Positions 1 through 11,569 of a DNA stretch of 64,000 bases are shown here, piece after piece. Position numbers and translations under genes: made by a program. Under the pieces are notes generated by a model. That model was not told the origin of the DNA. It was given only the letters and a program-made list of their open reading frames with translations, and did no database searches. The DNA is from Theocolax elegans. Taxonomy: Eukaryota; Arthropoda; Insecta; Hymenoptera; Cerocephalidae. The stretch lies in NCBI GenBank assembly GCA_026168455.1, contig CM047431.1, positions 19,381,547-19,445,546 on the forward strand, given 5' to 3'. The first letter of the stretch is position 1. Each line of letters starts with the position of its first letter.

Positions 1-739
1 TTATTTAAAACGTATATTTATTATTTATTTATTTATAGGCTATCTCAACACGTGGACTTAGGGATATCAACATCGTAGGTTGGCGACATGGTGATACAGT
101 TGGCAGCAGTACATCCCTATGACGCGGGATAATTCAAAATTGACAGCGCGGGAAATTCAAATATAGATAAGTATTCTTCATAATTAAATACAATTTTAAT
201 TTAAATAATTACTAATTTACTTTTTTTTTATTTTTAGAAAATGGACTGCTGCAGAAGAATATCATTCAATAGATGGTTAAGCGTCAAGAAACTTAAAATG
301 TATCTAGTATGAGTCTACAATTCAAACTAGATATTAATTGCGATTTTAGTACCAAATTGCTCAAGTTTGTACGACAACAAATATCGCTCGATTTATTTTT
401 CAAAAATATATTAACGCAGCCCGGATGGAACAGCTTAACACATACGTAGCAAGTTCTTACAAATGTTGAGATTCTCCTGGTACACCTACGACAAGTAGAT
501 AGTTTTCGTACTAGTGTTCATTAGAGGTCACGAGTAATGATGAAAATAAATGAAAGAACAAAATAAAGATATTTCATGAGTAACATATGACTAAAACAAT
601 TATTTAAGTAAATGAATATTACTATAATTCGTGTAGTTATGAAAATTTAAAAATAAAAACTTAAAAACGCTCGCATTGTAACGTAATATAAACTTCGAAA
701 TACAAGCTAATAATTTCATATATAAAACTAGTAATATAA
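1..739. other. AT-rich DNA, no recognised feature
   Basis: No convincing open frame, repeat pair or RNA gene was seen. The sequence is AT-rich and turns GC-rich abruptly at about 750, where the LINE fragment begins. Confidence 0.6.
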
Positions 740-749
740 TTTAATTTTA

Positions 750-954
750 ACCCCGCGCGGGGTGTCCTGTTCCCGTATGCGGCGCGTCCCCCGGGTGGCG
801 GATGGGGGAAAGCTCGTCACGCTTGCGTGAAGGGTAGAGGTGAAACAAAATAGCCTCCGTGGACCAAACAGTTGAAGATGGATGATGAGCAAGCGAATGG
901 AATACCTACTACCCCAAGCGGGCAGCTCCAAACTAGGAGTAAATCCCCCCGTCG
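750..954 (+). mobile_element. 5' part of an R1/TRAS-like LINE (5' UTR and start of ORF1)
   Basis: This GC-rich block starts with CCCCGCGCGGGG and contains a possible ORF1 start (ATG at 878). It stops at the left end of the Transib-like element. Deleting that element and one copy of its duplication joins base 954 to 14489, and the frame from 878 then stays open to a stop near 14684. The remainder of ORF1 lies in other frames, so the LINE was already decayed or decayed later. Assignment to the R1/TRAS/Waldo group rests on the zinc knuckles in the right-hand part. Confidence 0.6.
950..954. repeat. Left 5-bp target-site duplication CGTCG
   Basis: CGTCG directly precedes CACAGTGGGCC and is repeated at 14484-14488 directly after GGCCCACTGTG. 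Five-bp GC-rich duplications are a known trait of Transib insertions. Confidence 0.85.
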
Positions 955-1492
955 CACAGTGGGCCAAAAAAAAAATCGTGTTTCAAAAATACCGATGCCA
1001 CTGAGTTTTCATCGTATATACACGAAATTTTAACTATAGGTAGCTTTTGATATAGGGAATAGGTATCCGCGTCCCTAGAACCGATATCAGATGATGTAAT
1101 CGATATAAAAAATGATATATGGGCGATATATCGCAAAACCGCTGCAATAAGATTAATTAATGAAGTAAACGAGCAGTTAATACTTTCTTTTCATAAATTT
1201 AGTAGAAGTAAAAGTATACATGTGTGCGTATATTATATATATATAGTATGTATTATATATTCACATACACAACTTATAATCTATATGTATATACATATGT
1301 ACATGGATGTACATATATGTGTATAAATTGATCAATCGGTACTTATGCCGACAAATTCTTACGGGAAATGGGAATTGTGCTTACTTTGGGGTAATTATGC
1401 CGACGTCAGCATAATTCCACCGAAAATTCAACCATGTATCCGTACTTATGCCGACACACAAAAAATCGGAAAATTATCTTTGTGAGCCCCGC

Positions 1493-1618
1493 TTTGACGT
1501 TATAATATTAATGAAGGATTGAAGCTATAACGTCTTTTGAGGTGCCGGAGGCCGGAGGCCTCCGACACTTCGAATGAAGTTATAACTTCAATCCTTCATT
1601 AATATTATAAGGTCAAAG
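1493..1618. repeat. Short hairpin element (about 126 bp)
   Basis: TTTGACGTTATAATATTAAT at the left pairs with ATTAATATTATAAGGTCAAA at the right, and GGAGGCC units lie at the loop. The block is nearly palindromic along its length and looks like a small foldback MITE inside the left-arm insert. Confidence 0.75.
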
Positions 1619-1814
1619 TGTGCTTTTTTACCGGTGAGGGGTATTTAGGTATTTGGGTTATTGGATATTTGGGTTATTGGTTTTTTATGCATTATTCTGT
1701 CAATTAATATTCTCCCCCTTATATCTGAGTCGTTACATATGTTTTATAACCTCAAAACACCAAGATAACACGAAGTGTCACCATAAGTACCGATACTGGT
1801 GTTTATATATATAT

Positions 1815-2811
1815 GGGGTGTTCCACGTGAAGTGGTCCGATCAAAATTTTAAAATGCACCAAATTTTGGGTACACTTTGCAAATGTTTTTCAGAATACAG
1901 AAAAAAATTTTTAGGTACTGGAATCTATTTGCTCAAAAGTTATTCTAACCTCAAAAAGTGAATTTTTCCATATTTTTTTCAACACCAGCTGGGTTTACCG
2001 CTATATAACTCAAAATCTATCAACTTTTACTATAGAACATTATACGTAACATTCGTTGCTAATTATATCTAGAATTTATTCTTCTGGGTTAGAATTTCTA
2101 ATCTCAAGGTCAATGTTACATAAACTACATGTCAATATTCAACTTAAAAAAAGTGCAAGTGCGCCACCTTTGATTTTTTCATCCAAAAGTCTAAAAGAAA
2201 GCTTGGAGCAATACCTTTCAAATGGTCTGTAGCATTTTTATGGCCTCCAATTCTATAAAAAGTTATGACAATTTAAAGAAAGACAAAAAATTCACAAAAA
2301 TTAACATGGTAATTCCCATTTAAATTTTTACAAAAAATTTCGTGTGTCTTTAAATTGTCATAACTTTTTACAGAATTGGAGGCCATAAAAATGCTACAGA
2401 CCATTTGAAAGGTATTGCTCCAAGCTTTCTTTTAGACTTTTGGATGAAAAAATCAAAGGTGGCGCACTTGCACTTTTTTCAAGTTGAATATTGACATGTA
2501 GTTTATGTAACATTGACCTTGAGATTAGAAATTCTAACCCAGAAGAATAAATTCTAGATATAATTAGCAACTAATGTTACATATAATGTTCTATAGTAAA
2601 AGTTGATAAATTTTGAGTTATATAGCGGTAAACCCAGCTGGTGTTGAAAAAAATATGGAAAAATTCACTTTTTGAGGTTAGAATAACTTTTGAGCAAATA
2701 GATTCCAGTACCTAAAAATTTTTTTCTGTATTCTCAAAAACATTTGCAAAATGTACCCAAAATATGGTGCATTTTAAAATTTTGGTCGGACCACTTCACG
2801 TGGAATACCCC
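1815..2811. repeat. Foldback element, about 1.0 kb (GGGGTGTTCCACGTG family)
   Basis: The left arm from GGGGTGTTCCACGTGAAGTG is the inverted copy of the right arm ending CACTTCACGTGGAATACCCC, with the centre near 2313. Both sides are TATA/TG-rich, suggesting insertion into a microsatellite. The same family recurs at 25956-26857, and elements with similar ends occur at 25931-25945 and 32637-42305. No coding capacity is seen; small open frames in the arms are by-products. Confidence 0.85.
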
Positions 2812-3199
2812 ATATGTATACACACACACATACATATATATATGGGAGTTTACGCGTCAAGAATGCAAAAAATTTCTATTATTTCGAACAAAGGGAGTTT
2901 CAAAATTGACTAAGAAAACCCGAAATTGGCTGATAAGTGAAAAATGGATCTTTTTAAAAACAAAGATTTTTAAGCCAATATAATTTGAAATTGATGGGTG
3001 TTAATGAAAAAAGTGATAAAGACACAAAAAGTTGGAAATTTTATGAATAATATCAAACAAATGATCTGGGTATTACATATCAATGGTAAGAGTTACAGCC
3101 AAAATAAATCTTAAATGAAAAAAGGTGATGTGCGATTTGTACTCTTTATTTAATATTTTATTGCATTGAAAAAAATGCACAATCTATATAGTTTTCATT

Positions 3200-3419
3200 T
3201 TATAAATGACTGCTGTCATAGCTACTAATATCGCTATCGGTACTATCTGAATTGTAACTGCATTCTGGTTCTGCATCATCCTGTGCACATTCTAAAAGTA
3301 ATTGTTTCATTGAATAATCTAAATCAATTTCCTTTTTTGCAGAAATATTTCTTAACGTTGAAATAAATGGGTCGGAATTTAGAAGCAGTCTTTTGAAAGT
3401 ATCCGAGTTTGTTAAGATA
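3200..3419 (-). CDS. Transib transposase exon 7 (C-terminus)
   Basis: Acceptor GATTTCAG; reads RILTNSDTFKRLLLNSDPFI and STLRNI, then an acidic Ser/Asp-rich tail ending YDSSHL and a TAA at 3200-3202. SDP-x-ISxLR is usual near the C-terminus of Transib transposases. The acidic tail looks specific to this element. Confidence 0.82.
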
Positions 3420-3886
3420 CTGAAATCAAATAAAGGAACATTTATGAATCGATTTATATTTTAAAATTTGTAATACATAACTGCATCGTTTAGGTAGTTA
3501 AACAAATTAATTTTTCCAATTTTGATCGACGAAAACAGTAAAAATTACTCTTAACCTGTTAAACTCTTAAATCCACTGATAACAATAGTGAAAATTTCTG
3601 TTTCTCTGACAAAATGAACTAATAAATCAGTAGTTTTGCTAATTAAATTTGTTAATAACTATTTAGTATTTGAAGAAATAACTATTCAATTATTATGAGT
3701 GACAACTAAACTTAGCTAAATTAGGTCTGAATTAAAATTAATGACTGTCACTTGCACTATGTAAGATAAAGTTAATACTCAGTTTTGTCATGGAATCAAA
3801 CTACTTTCTTACAAATTGACAAGAACCAGGCATATCAAATATTAACGCTACCGTAATTTAACACACGTGCTAATAAAATACATTAC

Positions 3887-4177
3887 CGTGAAGACTTCCT
3901 TGAAAATTTTTCTCTGTATGCTTTAATATTTTTGTAATTGCTTTCCTGAGCTTCTTCAGAAAGCATGCCTATCGGTAAAATTAACTCCTCCATAATTTGG
4001 TGACCGTGAATTAAAATTACATGCATGGAAGGTGGCATGTTGTACCAGGAGTATAACTCACATATCTTTCTGCAGTTTTGTAAGCAAATACTTTGAATTT
4101 GTCTTTGTCGATTGCACGTTCTGAGGCAATGACAGCTAGAATTGTTTTGAACATTTTCAGCAGTTCTGCGTCAAAAC
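3887..4177 (-). CDS. Transib transposase exon 6 (His pair and catalytic Glu region)
   Basis: Acceptor TTTTTGAG, donor CACG|GTAATG. It begins in frame with FDAELLKMFKTILAV; the frame shifts after KTAERYV near 4060 and resumes with LYSWYNMPPSMHVILIHGHQ and GMLSEEAQESN. The two His and SEEAQE match the zinc His pair and final catalytic Glu region of the family. One lost base, perhaps a G before AGTTATAC, explains the break and makes the exon length fit phases 1 and 2. Confidence 0.82.
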
Positions 4178-4640
4178 CTCAAAAATACGGAGTGTTTTGT
4201 AAATTCATCATATTCATACCATTATGACTCATTTATATTTAATAATATAGGATATTGTATATTTTTCTTGACAAATTAAAAAATTATTTATTATTAAAAT
4301 TATACAAAGAAAAGATAGTATTTTCGCGGAATGAATTACAGTGTGCTGTAGTTTAAAGTTTTGTATAGTAGTTTTTCTATTTAAAAATTACAAACACTTT
4401 TTACTATGTTTTAATTATTTTATCTTAATATCTGAAAATCCTGATAATCAATATTATTAAAAAAAACAATTATTAAATAATGTATAATAAATGAAATTAG
4501 ATGAAATATTTAATTTTCAAAGATTCTTAATCTCAAGTTACTTATTTTTCGTTTACTATAAGTGAATTTAAGTGACAATCAAAAGTAATTTACTAAGTAT
4601 TAAATTATAATTCTAAAATTATACATTTAAAATATATTAC

Positions 4641-4815
4641 CCGTTACTCTAGAAACAGTTTCAATATTATTAAAAAAAGTCCTTGCGGTATTTCCATCGT
4701 TTGTATTGCCGGAACCTTGTGTCGGGGCATCTACTAGTATGCCTAGTTCCTGTCGAAGCTGATTTTGAATGCAAAGCTTGCGTTCTTTAACTATATTTTT
4801 TGTAGCTTCAGAAAC
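4641..4815 (-). CDS. Transib transposase exon 5 (GNTNDGNTAR)
   Basis: Acceptor TTTAG at 4816-4820, donor ACGG|GTAATA, phase 0 to 1. It encodes VSEATKNIVKERK and LVDAPTQGSGNTNDGNTAR, then TFF and SRVTG. The NDGNTAR block is one of the best conserved stretches shared by Transib and RAG1-like proteins. Confidence 0.88.
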
Positions 4816-5068
4816 CTAAATAAATATTCATATTTTAAATTAAATAAATATTATACTAAATAGAAGAGCTGGTTTCATTTTTTCAAATTAAGAATTAATA
4901 CTAAAAAAATTAAATCATAATATTCTTTAATAAATCTCAACGACAGAAGTAAATTTTGTAAATTCATTTAGATTAAGTATGATTGGTATTTTATGAATCT
5001 ATTTAACACCATAAACATCGATTTATTTTAAAATATAATTAAAAGTGATATTTAAAAAATTGCATTTA

Positions 5069-5245
5069 CCCTGGTAAAAAAATAACCAGATTATGGGCAG
5101 AAATTTCTGGTCAACACATGTTGAATTGGCGTATACCTAGAAATTCATGAAATTTTCTCAAATAGATTTCTAACAATATCTTATTTTGAAAAAAAATTTG
5201 ATCAGAAATTCTGGTTAGAAGTATGCTTAATTTTTTACCAGGGTA
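5069..5245. repeat. Small foldback in transposase intron 5
   Basis: ACCCTGGTAAAAAAATAACC at the left pairs with the right end TTAATTTTTTACCAGGGTAG. The spacer also has paired halves around CAGAAATTTCTGG. This looks like a short MITE. Confidence 0.65.
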
Positions 5246-5304
5246 GATAGAGATACTCTTTAAAATTTGTATTTAGATTTAAATTTTATGTGCTGATATA
5301 CTTT

Positions 5305-5800
5305 CTTCCCCTAATCATCTATAAAGTCCACTTTATTGACCTTTGTGAAGGGACTAAAATGGAATATTTTTCCTTTATTACTTTATTCCCCGTTAACCCA
5401 TTTTAATCCCCGTAGACCGACTTTATTCATCGTGGACCCACTTTATCTACTGTAGACTTACTTTTTTTCTTTAAATACTTATTTTAGCCTATTCCTCCAA
5501 ATTCAACATTAAATTTATTTCATTAAATGAAATAAAACCAACATATCATGAACAAATTTAGAAATTTGAAAAAATTTAGACATTTGAAAAAATTTAGACA
5601 TTTGAAAAAATTAAAAAATTTTTAACTAAATTGATGTCGAATAAAGTGGTCTTTTAAATGATAAGGGTGAAAAATTTTCTATACTCTTCGGGAGTAAAAG
5701 GCAATTATTCCTTGGATGAATTATTGCCGTCGCTAAAACTCGGTCAGTAACTTTCATCGCGAGAATAAACGTCTATTTTTGCCCTTGGTGCACGAATAAC
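5305..5800. repeat. MITE-like repeat, copy 1, inside the transposase gene
   Basis: Contains CCTAATCATCTATAAAGTCC at the left and GATAAGGGTGAAAAATTTTC at about 5660, plus several ACTTTATTCCCCGT-like units. It matches, in inverted order, the copy at 8130-8615. It lies in the intron between exons 4 and 5. Confidence 0.65.
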
Positions 5801-5984
5801 TATTTTCTTTTATTTTTTATATTATGCATAAAAGTCAGCGTTTGGAGGAAAGAAAATAAAACAAATATTAAAAAATGTTGAAATAATCATTTTATTTTAA
5901 GGCGAAAGTTGTAAATATTGTTATTCCACTTGTAATTAAGGGGAAAATACTCTTAAAACTGTTAAAATGCATTTTGACTTCAAA

Positions 5985-6535
5985 AATTGTTATAAAAAAA
6001 TATATTATTTTTAACAAAGTATATATATATATATAAAATAAAAACTCAAAGATTTTGTCCTAAATCAATCCAAATTTTATGCTACCATCCTCCAAATACT
6101 GGAAAAATGCATTATGAGCTTTGACATACACTTTTCACCGATTAACCAATCTTGATCTAATCACTCTCTTTTTGTAGCTGAAACGTATCGTTTCGACCTG
6201 AAGCTATTTAGATTGTGATATTTCTAAATCTTTAATTGTTAAGTTAAAAAAATGTCAAAAATTAAAATAAATTACAATTCTTCAAAAATTTTGGCAAAAT
6301 ATTCACATTTTGTTAACCCAATAATTTAGGATTTAGAAATATCACGATCTAAATAGCTTCAGTCTGAAATGACATATTTCAGCTACAAAAACGGAGTGAT
6401 TGGATCAAAATTGGTACATCGGTCAAAATGTACCTTACGCCAAAGTTAAGAATGTATTTGATCTGCAAAACTCACTGCAAAAATCTTTCAATTTTTATAG
6501 TTGTATGTAAATACCTTTAAACTTAAAATAACTTT
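5985..6535. repeat. Foldback MITE, family with CTACCATCCTCC, copy 1
   Basis: The left half (AATCCAAATTTTATGCTACC near 6070) and right half pair around a centre near 6270, with TAGCTGAAA/TTTCAGCTA in the arms. A better preserved copy is at 12726-13335. It lies in the intron between exons 4 and 5. Confidence 0.65.
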
Positions 6536-6621
6536 ATTTTAAGTTATAAAATAAATTTAATTTAGATTAAGAAAAAATAAAGTTTTTTAAACTTGAATAT
6601 ATCAAAATACATTAAACTTAC

Positions 6622-6828
6622 TCTCCACTGTTTGAAATTTAAACGATACGAAATATGAAGAACTAATTCCATAAATCTTATGTACGCATGTAATACGAAA
6701 AATCCATATTTTAAAGCTTCTTGCGTAACAGTACGAGTTATCATGTCTTCGATAATGTTTAATTGAGAAATTAATGCTTGACACAGGAAACATCTTTGGC
6801 TTGAGGAATCATTTAAAGCATTGCAAAC
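6622..6828 (-). CDS. Transib transposase exon 4 (CxxC and LHISYRL)
   Basis: Acceptor ATTACAG, donor TGGAGA|GTAAGT; 69 codons, phase 0-0, intact. It encodes VCNALNDSSSQRCFLCQA, then KYGFFVLHAYIRFMELVLHI and SYRLNFKQWR. The CxxC corresponds to the zinc-binding Cys pair after the second Asp, and LHISYRL is a hallmark of Transib proteins. Confidence 0.88.
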
Positions 6829-7357
6829 CTGTAATATTAAGTTGGCTGAATAAAAGTACATTGACATTTTAGTTTTAGATTAAATAAAATATGGTATTAA
6901 ATAGTAGTAGTCGAAGTCTACCAAATGATATATTTACAATTATTTCTTTGCTTACATTAAGAATACTCATTAATTTTTGATTATTAAAATTTAAGTGTTA
7001 AAATTTTGATTATTTAAAGTACAGTAGGAATTATTTTACAGTCGGAACGTTAGCTTTTATATCGCTTAGGTTGCAATTTCATGGCAAGATTGCAATATTA
7101 TTTTATTTCGTAAAATTACTCAATTTTATGTAAATATGATACTTTAATTCACGGAGACAAATATGTATACCACTTCTATTATAATATAAAATCAGATTAA
7201 AATAAAAGATTGAAAACACATGCATATTTGAGTCCTTCTTTGTTAAAGCATCAATGTAAAGCGTTTTTACAAAAATTTTACTTAACGAAAAGAAAAGTGA
7301 TCACTAAAATATTACACATGTTTGTAAAAGATTATTATTTGTAAATTAATCATTTAC

Positions 7358-7836
7358 CTTCCCATCAATCATGGTCAATAACAACTGAAAACTAACTGTA
7401 AAGGTATCCATTTGAATATCCTCCAGCTCTTCTATTTGCTTCTTTAAATACTCTTTCCCGTCTTTGCATAATGCTGATGTTTCCTTTTCGTAAATAATTT
7501 TAATTGGTCGACAAAACCAAGTTGATGATGGACGAGGATTTTTCCAATAAACATTTTTGTGCTTGTCTATTAATTGTAGCGGGACAAGAGAGGAGCAAAA
7601 TAAGCTGCTACTAAAAGCTTGTGTATCAGCTGCTATTTGTTTATACACGTTTATATTGGTACCATCAAACCCATATTTTACAATAAGGAAAAGTTTCTTA
7701 TTTTCTTCAAAATTCAATGTCAAAAGTTTACAAATTCGTGTTACCGTATGATTTAATAAACTTTGCAATGGAACTTCGCACCTTACTTCCGTTACGATCA
7801 AACCTGCAGGATAAGCTTCTTTTTTGCTTCAGAAAC
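7358..7836 (-). CDS. Transib transposase exon 3 (both catalytic Asp)
   Basis: Acceptor ATGTAG before GTTTCTGAAGC; donor GGGAAG|GTAAAT. The first codons read VSEAKK, then a run of six A breaks the frame; one extra base would restore it, and 479 + 1 = 480 nt fits phase 0 at both ends. The rest holds VTEVRCEVPLQSLLNHTV, KYGFDGTNINVYKQ, SSLVPLQL, NPRPSSTWFCRPI and LLTMIDGK. The Asp of FDG and of TMIDGK correspond to the first two catalytic acids of the Transib/RAG1 core. Confidence 0.85.
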
Positions 7837-8129
7837 CTACATAAGTTTAGTTCCAATTGACAAATTATAACTGAATGCTTTTAGCTCTTTCTCAAAAGAA
7901 GATTAAATTTTGTTTCAAAAAAATCTTTTTTAATAATGATTTACTTCCAACAAATATAAATCAATTTGTGTAAACAAATCGAAACTTTAAATTTATTAAT
8001 AAAAAGTTATAGCTACAAGTAATAATTTATAGATACAAATTGGGATTCGATAAATCGATTTACCAAAATTTCTTTCTTACATTAATCAATTTTTTTTTAA
8101 ATAACATATATTGTTCGTATGTAACAGTA

Positions 8130-8615
8130 ATAATTATTTATGCACCTCAGGAGTAAAGTAGGCGTTTATTCCCGGGATGACAGTTACTGCCCGAGCTTTA
8201 CCGAGGTTTTACAAGTAATTCATCCAAGGGAATAATCGCCTTTTACTCCCCAAGTGCATATAACATATTTCACCCTAATCATTTGGAAATCCACTTTATT
8301 CGACAACAATTTCTTTAAAACTTTCTAAACTTTTTCAATATTGTAAAATTTTTTGCTGTATTTAATTGAACAAAATTAATTTAATTTAGTATTTGTAGAA
8401 AAACACTAAAACAAGTGTTAAAAGACAAAAAAGTAACTCTACGGTGAATAAAGTTGTTTTATCAGCAATAAACTGGGTCTACGGGGAATAAAATGAGTCT
8501 ACGGGGAATAAAGTAAGTCTACGGGGAATAAAGTGACTCTACGTAAGTAATTTTACTCCCTCCGTAGAGGTCAATAAAGTGGACTTTTCAGATGGTTAGG
8601 GTGAAAAATAATATT
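8130..8615. repeat. MITE-like repeat, copy 2, in transposase intron 2
   Basis: Same family as 5305-5800. Contains repeated units of CTACGGGGAATAAAGT and is bounded by CACCCTAATCATTTGG on one side and GATGGTTAGGGTGAAAAAT on the other, which are inverted relative to each other. Confidence 0.65.
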
Positions 8616-8786
8616 ATTGAACTAAAGATGCTATTATCACAATTTTTGTTTGTTTCAAAATTAAATCTTTATGTTTTAAAAATTAGAAAAATTTGGAAAA
8701 AATTAATAATATATGCTTAAAGGTCATAGCTCTTTACTTCTTAAATTATCTGATGAATACAGTCTAGTATAAATCATTAAAATTAC

Positions 8787-9139
8787 CTTTCTATACGATG
8801 GATAGTAGTTAAGATTATCTTTTTTAGCTTGAGCGCGTATGCATTTGTAAGCCGCCTTAGACAACTTAGCATCCAGAAGTAATACCATAGCTTCTGTCGT
8901 TGACATTTGAACGCCTTTTGTATTATTTAAGCTGTTCAATGTAGAACGGCAACTATCATTGTCTGAAATGTTGCTTAGCAATTTAACGCCGGCATAATTT
9001 TCATCTCTCCTTAAATTCAATTTCGTGATGTTCAAGCATTCTTCGGTTGTCAATAAATCACTAAAAGAGGAGTTTATTCGCCATTGAGTGAATCGAGAAG
9101 CTAGTTCATAATTTGCACTAGGTCTTCCTCGTTTACGTT
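8787..9139 (-). CDS. Transib transposase exon 2
   Basis: Acceptor TTGTCAG at 9140-9146; donor AAAG|GTAATT after YPSYRK, phase 0. Carries ERKRGRPSANYELAS, the basic GRP motif typical of the family, and STTEAMVLLLDAKLSKAAYK. Exon 1 (one leftover base) and exon 2 (two bases) join in frame. Confidence 0.82.
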
Positions 9140-11259
9140 CTGACAACAGTTGTAAAAAAACAAATTTATTAGTTTTAGAAATTACATTCACTGTTTCGAA
9201 GGTTAGCTCGATCAGTAGATAGACATATCCATATATGTGGGGATGCGCAATAAAACGGTAAAAGTCGACAATTGTCATTTCGAGGAAAAGCGAAAAAACT
9301 TGCCAAATGTAGTTAGAAACTATGAATCTTCACAATATTTGACATAATTAGCTGGGATTCAATAATAAATGATTATAATGAAGCAAAATTAATAAATATT
9401 CAAAGATATTTAAAATATTTATAAAAATAATTTTAGACTTATACCGTTTTGAAAATTATTGACCCTTTTTTACACTTTAAGAGTTTTATCAAACCAATTT
9501 ATTGTTCACAATATTTAAAATTATAGTACATATAAGTTTATTCATTTTTTAGTAAAATTTTAGTATATTCATACAAGAGTAAAATCATTTTTTTTTAAAC
9601 GGCTTTTGACTTTTTGATACAGTACGTGGAATGTGCGATATTTTACACTGCTCGGTTTTAAAAAATCGCATTTCTGCTTACCATATAAAAAAAATATCGT
9701 TCTTGTGACTGACTCGTGCGAACACTTTTTTAAAAAGGCCTTTCTTTTCGTCCTAAGCATTGAAATACAGTTTTTTTTTAGTTTTTTATTAATTTTTATA
9801 AAACGTGAGGTATTTTGGTCTAAACAAAATAAACAAAAAGGCCTTTTTTAAAAAAGTATTCCACTTCAATTATTGTATTTATAAAAACAAAAAAAAAACG
9901 TGAGTGATTACATTCGATTTGTTTAACAAAGCTTGAGTAATCTCGTAACGCGCAAAGTTCTGTGCAAAAATATAAGGAGTCAATTAAAGGCATTTTTTGG
10001 AGCCTGGAATGAATATACGAAGATTTAGAACCCCCTCAAATCGAATCTCTAAGTAAGTACTTTATGGTAGAATTTTTTTTATGTGCTCAACTCTAAGTAT
10101 AAGAAAATTTTTAAGAGCTTGTTAAAGATGTTATGATTTTTCTCAGACTTATCCCCTTTAGTAATCACGATTTTTCGTTATATTCGATTTAACGGGTTTG
10201 GCAACGTTTTGTATTTATTAATAAATAAATATTATGCACACACTGTGAAAATATAAAAAAAAACTAAACAAGACTATTTCCTAACCGAGATGCATAAATA
10301 TGTTTTAATCATATAGGACAAAGGCTACCATAAAAGCGATGCAAAAACGCCAAAAAATCCGATTTAGTGTGAAAAGCAATAGCAATATCGTATGGTATTT
10401 TTTGATACGACGTGTGGGAAGCTTCAGTGTCGAAAAAACAGTTTGCATAGACTTACAGTTTGTACTTAATCGGTTTTTTCTAATATATGTTGTACATAAC
10501 AAGAAAAATCGGGCCCGGAAGGTGTCTCCGAAAAATTGTTTCGAAAGATTTTGAACGTTTGTAAGGTTGTTTTTCTATGGTGCGTGTTTGTGTGTGTTTG
10601 TGTGCGTGCGTGCGTGCGCGCGTGTGTGTGTGTAAATTATTTTAGTCGAATTCGACAAAAAGTTGTTCAAATATTTTATATTTTGCTTAAATTTCTACTT
10701 ATCCAAAATAAGCAAGTTTTAGATGCCGATAACTTTAGTTTCAATTAATCGATTCAATCGTATTTGAGAGTGAATAAAAGCTCTTAGAAAGATTGAAAAA
10801 TACCGTGTGAATTCTAAAAAAACAATAAATTTGCAAATTTATGATCTATTGGCAACAAATTCACAAAGTTCCGATCAATTAAATGTGACATTAAAATTTA
10901 GCAAAATTTGTTGTACTAAAATTAAAAATGCATCCTAAAAATGATTGCAATTATCCTGTGACTATTTTATTCTGTTAGCAGAACAATAAATGAAGAGAAC
11001 CTTTCACTGTACATGTATATATATGTATATAAATGGCATTCTAGAATCGAACGCCGATAAAGCAATACATTTTTTAAATCAACTTATACAGTTTTCATAA
11101 AAATTATTCTAATTTAAATGTGTTAAAGTCGCTTTTTTTATACAACGTTAATGTCACATTATAGAGCATTCTTAGCAGATTCATTTTATGTGATAAAGTT
11201 ATAAACGATTTAAATCGACTTAGACCGTTTTACCGCGCATCTCGTCACATACTACTTAC
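9140..11259. other. Intron 1 of the Transib transposase (2.1 kb)
   Basis: No conserved coding block was recognised on either strand. It holds poly-A/T runs, a GTGCGTGCGTGCGCGCGTGTG tract near 10600 (shown in part) and small open frames without recognisable motifs. Confidence 0.5.
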
Positions 11260-11569
11260 CTGGTTCAATATATTCAGGAGCTTCATCCAAATCAAAAGGA
11301 ATTTCAATTTCAACATCTAACCAATCTTTATATTTATTTTCAAACACTGAATGCTTATTATTTCGGGGCAGTCGATCGAAATATTTTTTTAATTGTGGAT
11401 AAAAAGATGTCCTCAACTTGTAGGTAATAATGGATTTTACGTGATCACCCTGCAAATTATGCATTTCCATAAGTTGATCAACCACTGCGTTTCTTTTCTC
11501 ACTTTCCACTTTAATATTGCTTATTTTGTAAATATCGTAAATATGTTTTCGCTTAATAATTAAACTCAT
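11260..11569 (-). CDS. Transib transposase exon 1
   Basis: Begins at MSLIIKRKHIYDIYK and ends ...EYIEP at a CCAG|GTAAGT donor, phase 1. It contains FENKYKDWLD, resembling the N-terminal KxxxWL stretch of Transib proteins. No catalytic residues lie here. The frame is open upstream to 11656, but the residues before the chosen Met look unselected. Confidence 0.7.

Larger units (their letters stand above)
955..3110 (+). repeat. Left long terminal inverted repeat, interrupted at about 1320-2811
   Basis: Segments 955-1320 and 2812-3110 match the reverse complement of 13795-14483. They include the stretch near 1030-1130 with TAGGGAATAGGTATCCGCG and the part near 2840 with GGGAGTTTACGCGTCAAG. About 1.5 kb of other repeats has been inserted at the TA/CA-rich point between the two segments. 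Without the insert the arm is about 0.67 kb. Confidence 0.85.
3200..11569 (-). pseudogene. Transib-family (RAG1-core-like) transposase, seven exons, two frameshifts
   Basis: Seven exons with consensus GT-AG junctions and matching phases can be read: 11569-11260, 9139-8787, 7836-7358, 6828-6622, 4815-4641, 4177-3887 and 3419-3200 (stop). Together they encode about 678 residues. Motifs in order are GRPS, YPSYRK, VPLQSLLNHT, KYGFDGTNINVYKQ (first catalytic D), NPRPSSTWFCRPI, LLTMIDGK (second D), SQRCFLC (zinc CxxC), LHISYRLNFKQW, GNTNDGNTARTFF, LYSWYNMPPSMH, SEEAQE (catalytic E region) and LNSDPFIST. This order matches Transib transposases, which cut and paste DNA through a DDE active site. The frame breaks once in the A-run near 7820 and once in exon 6 near 4060, each fitting loss of one base; these could be decay or sequencing errors. 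The first ATG (11569) is chosen because the frame upstream gives only weak sequence; an earlier exon is possible. Confidence 0.88.

Noticed and set aside
10536..10748. 70-codon frame with Cys/Val repeats
   Set aside because: Mostly a translated GT/GC microsatellite inside transposase intron 1.
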